NCBI RefSeq assembly: GCF_018122625.2
Contig: NZ_JAGQFT020000005.1
Span: 248,001 to 312,000, forward strand
DNA: 64,000 bases
Direction: 5' to 3'
Source of the DNA: Coralloluteibacterium stylophorae
GTDB lineage: Bacteria; Pseudomonadota; Gammaproteobacteria; Xanthomonadales; Xanthomonadaceae
This document shows, piece by piece, positions 59,596-64,000 of the stretch. Position 1 is the stretch's first letter. The number at the start of each line of letters is the position of its first letter. The notes under the pieces were generated by a model, which was given only the letters and a program-made list of their open reading frames with translations, did no database searches and had not been told where the DNA came from. The position numbers and the translations under genes were made by a program.

Positions 59596-62127
59596 ATGCA
59601 GCGGCAGTACCTCAGGAACCGGGGCAGGATCCTGGTCGTCGACACCAGCCGCCAGCGCGCCGAGCGCGTCGCGGCGCTGTGTGGTGGCGAGGCCGAGGAG
59701 GCCCTGGGCACGTCGGCGACGAGCGTCGACCACGGCGCCAGCTACCGCTCCGGGCTGGTCCGCCTGGCGGCGGGCGAGGCGGGCCACTACGCCGCCTGCC
59801 TGGTCCATGCCGGCATCGATTCCGGCGGTGCCGTGGCCTGGATCCGCGAGGTGCGCACGCGCGGGTACGCGATGCCGATCGTGATCTATGGCGAGTCCGC
59901 CGGTGCGCTCGGGCACGAGGGCGGACAGGGCGTGGAGGCTGTGCTGCTCGACGATGACGACGCGCTCGCCGCGGCCGCACTCGACGCGGTGTTCGCCGGC
60001 ATCGGCGCCACGCCGCCGGCCGCGCCCGCCGCGCCTGCGGCGGATCCGGCCCTGCTGCACGCCTCGCTCGACCGGCATCCGGTGCCGACGGCGGTGGTCG
60101 GCGAGGACCCGCTGCGCCCGCTGCTCTACGCCAACGCGGCCTTCCAGCGCCTGCTCGGCATCGGTGCGGCCGATGCGGATGCGGATGCGGCCGCGTTCGC
60201 CCGCGCGACCGCGCTGCCGACTTCGCGCCGCCCGCTGCTGCGCCTGCTGCGCGCGCGCCTGCGCGGACGCCGCGCCAGCGAGACCGCCACCCTGCTCGAC
60301 TGCGACGGCGGCCGGCGACGGGTGGAGATCGACTACGTGCCGCTCGGCGCCGGCCGCCGCGGCCTGGTGTCGCTGCGCGCGACCGGCGGCGGCGACCTGC
60401 CGCCGGTGCGCGTGCTGGAGATCGATCCGGTCTGCGGCATTCCCCGCTTCGGTGCCGGCAACGACTATCTCAATGCCGCGCTGGAAGCCGCCGGCGCCAG
60501 CGGCGGCCGCGTGGCCGTCTACCACGTCGACCTCGACGGCTTCCGCGCGGTCAACGACAACATGGACGAGACCGTCGGCAACCAGGCGCTGGCCCAGGTC
60601 GCCGAGCGCCTGCGCACCCTGCTCGCCGAGCGCGGGCGCGTGTGGCGGCTGGTCAGCGACGAGTTCGTGGCGGTGGTGCCGCTGCGTGCGGCCGAGCTCG
60701 AGCCGATGGCGCTGGGCGAAGCGCTGCGCGCGCGCCTGGAGGCGCCGATCACGATCCTGCCCTACAACGTGTTCCTCACCGCCACGGTGGGCGTGGCGCT
60801 GTTCCCCGACCACGCCCAGGACGCCGCCGGCGTGCTCGCGTGCGCGGCGGCGGCGATGATGCAGAGCAAGCGCACCGACGTGAACGCGGTGCGCATGTAC
60901 AGCGACAGCGAGCGCGAACGCCGCGAGCGCCACACCCTGGGCTACCGCATCAGCCAGGCGCTGGCCAACGGCGAGATGACGCTCGAGTACCAGCCGCAGG
61001 TGCGCGCGCAGGACGCGCGCATCATCGCCTTCGAGGCGCTGCTGCGCTGGCAGTCGCCGCAGCACGGCCTGCTGACCGCCTCGCGGTTCATGCACATCGC
61101 CGACCGCCAGGGCCTGCTGGTGGCGCTGGGCGACTGGGCGCTGGACACCGCCTGCAGCCAGCTGTCGGGCTGGATCCGGCGCGGTTTCGACGATGTCGGG
61201 GTGACGGTCAACATCGCCGGGCGGCAGCTGCTGCGGCCGCGCTTCGCGGAGGAGGTCGAGGCGGCGCTGACCCGTCACGGGGTGCCGGCGGCGCGGCTGG
61301 ACCTGGAGATCGCCGAGAACGCGCTGGCCACCAATTTCCCGCGCGTGCGGCGCACGCTGGCGGCGCTGAAGGAGATCGGCGTCGGCCTCACCCTCGACGA
61401 CTTCGGCGTCGACCGCTCCGGCCTCGGCTACCTCGCCCAGATCCCGGTCGACAAGCTCAAGATCGACCGCAGCTTCGTCGGCGGCATCTCCACCGACGCC
61501 GGCGAGGCGGTGATCGCGCGCGCGATCATCGCCATGGGCCACGAACTCGGGCTCCGGGTGATGGCCGAGGGCGTCGAGACCGAGGCCCAGCTCGGCTACC
61601 TGCGCCGCAACCACTGCGACGAGCTGCAGGGACACCTGTTCGCCGCGGCGATGCCGGGCGCCGAGGCCGAGGCGCTGCTGCACCGCCGCGTGCTGCGGCC
61701 GGAGGCCTTCGCCGCCACCCGTCCCGACCGCACCCTGCTGCTGCTCGACGACGAGGAGAACGTGCTGCGCTCGCTGGTGCGCCTGTTCCGCGCCGACGGC
61801 TACCGGATCCTGACCGCGGCCAACGTGCGCGATGCCTTCCAGCTCCTGGCCACCCACCACGTGCAGGTGATCCTCTCCGACCAGCGCATGTCGGACATGA
61901 GCGGCACCGAGTTCCTCGGCAAGGTCAAGGAGCTCTACCCCGACACGGTGCGCCTGATCCTGTCCGGCTACACCGACCTCGCCACCGTCACCGACGCGAT
62001 CAACCGCGGCGCGATCTACCGCTTCCTGACCAAGCCGTGGAACGACGACGAGCTGCGTGCCCACATCGGCGAGGCGTTCCGGACCTGGAGCGCGCAGTCG
62101 CAGCGCACGCGCGAGCGCGCCCGCTGA
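59596..62127 (+). CDS. Degenerate GGDEF - EAL - receiver signalling protein
   Basis: An 843-residue soluble protein. An N-terminal receiver-like or PAS-like region (about 10-250) has no clear phospho-Asp. The GGDEF domain (about 275-420) has the active loop replaced by LVSDEF (about 350-356), so it is unlikely to make c-di-GMP. The EAL domain (about 440-690) keeps EALLRW, DDFG, LKIDRSFV and AEGVETEAQ, and so may still degrade c-di-GMP. The C-terminal receiver (about 715-830) has LLLLDDEENVL, Asp in VILSDQRMSDMSG, ILSGYTD and YRFLTKPWNDDEL, typical of regulators that accept phosphate from a kinase. The ATG at 59596 is used. Confidence 0.9.
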   Translation: MQRQYLRNRGRILVVDTSRQRAERVAALCGGEAEEALGTSATSVDHGASYRSGLVRLAAGEAGHYAACLVHAGIDSGGAVAWIREVRTRGYAMPIVIYGESAGALGHEGGQGVEAVLLDDDDALAAAALDAVFAGIGATPPAAPAAPAADPALLHASLDRHPVPTAVVGEDPLRPLLYANAAFQRLLGIGAADADADAAAFARATALPTSRRPLLRLLRARLRGRRASETATLLDCDGGRRRVEIDYVPLGAGRRGLVSLRATGGGDLPPVRVLEIDPVCGIPRFGAGNDYLNAALEAAGASGGRVAVYHVDLDGFRAVNDNMDETVGNQALAQVAERLRTLLAERGRVWRLVSDEFVAVVPLRAAELEPMALGEALRARLEAPITILPYNVFLTATVGVALFPDHAQDAAGVLACAAAAMMQSKRTDVNAVRMYSDSERERRERHTLGYRISQALANGEMTLEYQPQVRAQDARIIAFEALLRWQSPQHGLLTASRFMHIADRQGLLVALGDWALDTACSQLSGWIRRGFDDVGVTVNIAGRQLLRPRFAEEVEAALTRHGVPAARLDLEIAENALATNFPRVRRTLAALKEIGVGLTLDDFGVDRSGLGYLAQIPVDKLKIDRSFVGGISTDAGEAVIARAIIAMGHELGLRVMAEGVETEAQLGYLRRNHCDELQGHLFAAAMPGAEAEALLHRRVLRPEAFAATRPDRTLLLLDDEENVLRSLVRLFRADGYRILTAANVRDAFQLLATHHVQVILSDQRMSDMSGTEFLGKVKELYPDTVRLILSGYTDLATVTDAINRGAIYRFLTKPWNDDELRAHIGEAFRTWSAQSQRTRERAR

Positions 62128-62136
62128 CCGCCCGCG

Positions 62137-63393
62137 TCAGCCGCGCAGGCGCGGCAGGCCGTGCTCGTCGCGGTCCTCGGCGACGGCCTCGTCGCCGATC
62201 CGCTCGCGCAGGCCGCGGCCGGGCAGGGCGAGCGTCGCCTCGCCGCGCGCGCTGCGCAGCGCGTTGAGGTAGCACAGCCGCGCCGTCTCGCCGTCGCCGC
62301 GCTCGCTGTAGAGATGGCCCAGCTCCTCCCAGGCCTCGCCGTCCGCACCCTGCGCCAGCGCGCGGTGCAGGTGGTCGAGCGCGGGACCGCTGCGCCCGTG
62401 CTCGCGCTCCAGGCGGGCGACGGTGACCAGCAGGGCGGGGCTGTTCGGGTGCCGGTGCAGCCAGGTCGCGGCCGCGCCGAGCCGCAGGTCGTCGTGCGGC
62501 GCCGCCGGCAGGCGCCCGTAGCTCGCCGCCAGCGCTTCGTCCCAGCGTGCGTCCAGCGCGTTGCCGAGGGCGACCGCGGCGGCGACCTGCATGCCGAGTC
62601 CGCCGGCGCGCTCGGCGTAGGCGCCGACCACCTCGGGCTCGTTGCGCAGCGCCTTGGGGATGCGGTCCCAGGCCGCGGCGAGGGCGTCGGCGTCCGGAGC
62701 CTCCCGGAGTGCCTGCGCGGCCACCTGGCGTTCGAGGGCGGCGCGGCCCTCCTCGTCCAGAACCTGCGCCTGGCGCAGGCCGCCGAGCAGGTTCCAGGCC
62801 TCGCCAGCGCGGCCGGCCGCGAGCAGCGCGCGGATCCGCAGCAGCTGGCCCCGTGGCGGCAGCGCCCCGCGGACGGCGAGGGGCTCCAGCCCCGCGGCGG
62901 CGTCGGCCGGACGGCCCTCGGCCAGCGCGGCGTCGGCCTGGGCCAGCGCGGCGGCGTGCGCGTCGATCCGCGCCAGCTCGCCGAGATGGGCATCGCAGCG
63001 GTCGCGGTCGCCACGCGCCCATGCGGCGCGGGCCGCGTTGAGCAGGGCGACCGCGCGCAGGCCGGCGTCCTCGGCGGCCTGCAGCAGCGTCGCCTCGGCC
63101 CGCTGCCAGCGGCCCTCGTGCAGCGCGCCGAGGCCGCTGGCCAGACGCACCCGCGAACGCCGGCGCCGATGCCCGCGCCAGGCGTCCACCGGCAGCATCA
63201 GCAGGCGCAGCACCAGGCCGCCGAGCAGGATCGCGACCAGCAGCGCGAGAACGGCGAAGGCGACCGAGGTTTCGACCGTCCAGCCGCGGATCTCGATCAG
63301 CAGCAGGCCCGGATCGGCCAGCAGCAGGGTCGCCCCCAGCGCGCCGAGCACCGCCAGGAACAGCCAGAACAGCAGGCTGCGGAACGGGCTCAT
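62137..63393 (-). CDS. hemY: HemY family heme-biosynthesis-associated protein
   Basis: Inner-membrane TPR-type protein of 418 residues, found with hemX near the tetrapyrrole genes. Two N-terminal helices (LLFWLFLAVLGALGATLLLA and VAFAVLALLVAILLGGLVLR) precede helical repeats (GRWQRAEATLLQAAEDAG, NAARAAWARGDRDRCDAHLG, HLYSERGDGETARLCYLNAL). Not the oxidase also named HemY in Gram-positives. The ATG at 63393 overlaps the hemX stop (ATGA). Confidence 0.9.
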   Translation of the reverse strand: MSPFRSLLFWLFLAVLGALGATLLLADPGLLLIEIRGWTVETSVAFAVLALLVAILLGGLVLRLLMLPVDAWRGHRRRRSRVRLASGLGALHEGRWQRAEATLLQAAEDAGLRAVALLNAARAAWARGDRDRCDAHLGELARIDAHAAALAQADAALAEGRPADAAAGLEPLAVRGALPPRGQLLRIRALLAAGRAGEAWNLLGGLRQAQVLDEEGRAALERQVAAQALREAPDADALAAAWDRIPKALRNEPEVVGAYAERAGGLGMQVAAAVALGNALDARWDEALAASYGRLPAAPHDDLRLGAAATWLHRHPNSPALLVTVARLEREHGRSGPALDHLHRALAQGADGEAWEELGHLYSERGDGETARLCYLNALRSARGEATLALPGRGLRERIGDEAVAEDRDEHGLPRLRG

Positions 63394-64000
63394 GGCTGCG
63401 CCGCTCCCGCGTCCTCGCGCGCCGGCTCGGTCTGCGGACCGGTGTCGACGTCGATATCGGTGTCGTCGGCCGGGCCGGGCGACGCCGGCGCCCAGGCCGG
63501 CTCGACCAGGCGCAGGCCGCGCAGCTGTTCGAGCGTCGAGCCGAGCAGCGGCACCTCGAAGTCGAGCGGGCGCCCGGCGAGCGCGCGCAGCCGCTCGCGG
63601 CGTTCGCGCACCTCCGGGGTGTCGGCGAACAGGTGGCCGAGGCGCGTTTCGATCCGGCCGATGGCATCGTCGAACGCCATCGCGTCGCGACGCTCCGCGG
63701 CTACCCGCGCGAGGGTCAGTTCGACCCGCAGCGCCTGCAGCGCGGCGGCGCGCTCGGCAGGCGCCACCCGTTCGACGTCGTCGGCGTCGCTGCGGCGCAC
63801 GCGGACCAGGCGCGAGAGCAGGCGTTCGGCGGTGCCGGGCGTGGCCGCCGTCGCGTCGTCGTCCTGCGCCATCAGCGTCGGCGCGGGCAGCTGCGGCAGC
63901 GCCGACTCCAGCGCGGCGAGTTCGCCCACCGCGCGGTCGCGCGGATCCTCGCCCACCGCGCGCAGCGCCGCGAGTTCCTGCTCGAGGCTCTGGCGCAGGT
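63390..64000 (-). CDS. hemX: HemX family protein, 3' part only (continues beyond the window)
   Basis: C-terminal part of a HemX-like protein; the frame runs off the window edge, so the N-terminal membrane anchor is not seen. Visible residues include LRQSLEQELAALRAVGEDPR at the edge, LMAQDDDA, RLLSRLVRVRRSD, AALQALRVELTLARVAAERR and LAGRPLDFEVPLLGSTLEQL, which fit HemX. The C-terminus is Pro/Asp/Glu-rich. It is coupled to hemY. Orientation implies hemD/hemC further upstream on the minus strand. Confidence 0.88.
   Translation of the reverse strand, partial: LRQSLEQELAALRAVGEDPRDRAVGELAALESALPQLPAPTLMAQDDDATAATPGTAERLLSRLVRVRRSDADDVERVAPAERAAALQALRVELTLARVAAERRDAMAFDDAIGRIETRLGHLFADTPEVRERRERLRALAGRPLDFEVPLLGSTLEQLRGLRLVEPAWAPASPGPADDTDIDVDTGPQTEPAREDAGAAQP

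Noticed and set aside
59596-62127. Considered as LapD for the adhesin, because it has GGDEF and EAL domains
   Set aside because: LapD is a membrane protein with a periplasmic domain and degenerate EAL. This protein is soluble, keeps EAL catalytic residues and has a C-terminal receiver.

Overview
The window is very GC-rich, densely coding DNA from a gammaproteobacterium. Several gene sets fit the Xanthomonadaceae/Lysobacteraceae (Lysobacter/Luteimonas-like): hemX-hemY, a cbb3 oxidase operon with ccoG-H-I-S, amtB-ntrB-ntrC, an alpha/beta-hydrolase-OsmC fusion next to pirin, the short repeat starting GTAGGAGCGGCTTCAGCC, and 7-bp GGGAATC-type arrays. The genus is inferred. No phage, insertion sequence, CRISPR array or rRNA was seen. 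The only RNA gene is a tRNA-Arg(CCG).

Layout. 1-4.0 kb: ammonium transporter AmtB, a terminator hairpin, then NtrB-NtrC nitrogen control. 4.1-7.8 kb: periplasmic Cu/Zn superoxide dismutase, a GNAT acetyltransferase, an unrecognised conserved protein and a thiolase. A 736-bp gene-free stretch follows. 8.6-20.6 kb: one overlapping operon with a 2,471-residue BapA/LapA-like RTX adhesin and its own type I secretion system (TolC-like, ABC and HlyD-like proteins). 20.6-24.2 kb: LigD and Ku, a two-gene end-joining repair operon. 24.3-28.1 kb: a short-chain dehydrogenase with a small partner, then ergothioneine genes egtB-egtD with a small proline-rich partner. 28.1-29.3 kb: a RES/Xre toxin-antitoxin pair. 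29.4-32.8 kb: three L,D-transpeptidases. 33.0-36.5 kb: an MrfA/MrfB (YprA/YprB) helicase-exonuclease pair. 36.8-44.5 kb: a glycine-zipper protein, an orphan NarL-type regulator, hydrolase-OsmC plus pirin, an M28 peptidase, and a YcaC-like hydrolase / XapX / porin cassette.

44.5-53.3 kb (minus strand) is a complete cbb3 oxidase locus ccoN-O-Q-P, an unknown membrane gene, ccoG-H-I-S and a SafE-like transporter. A perfect FNR/Anr site lies 50 bp upstream of ccoN. Diverging from the same region is a stressosome operon, rsbR-rsbS-rsbT-rsbX-like. It runs with almost no gaps into a soluble histidine kinase and a hybrid histidine kinase. No sigma-B, RsbV or RsbW is present, so the output is probably two-component phosphorylation. 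After a 48-residue ORF and the tRNA come a degenerate GGDEF-EAL-receiver protein, then hemY and the 3' part of hemX at the window edge.

The most interesting parts are the stressosome-to-histidine-kinase operon sharing an FNR-controlled, G-quadruplex-bearing intergenic region with cbb3 oxidase; the adhesin, with a LapG-type retention motif and a secretion-target module that appears internal and is followed by a second module copy; and a recurring non-coding element of inverted 7-bp arrays about 100 bp apart between convergent genes.
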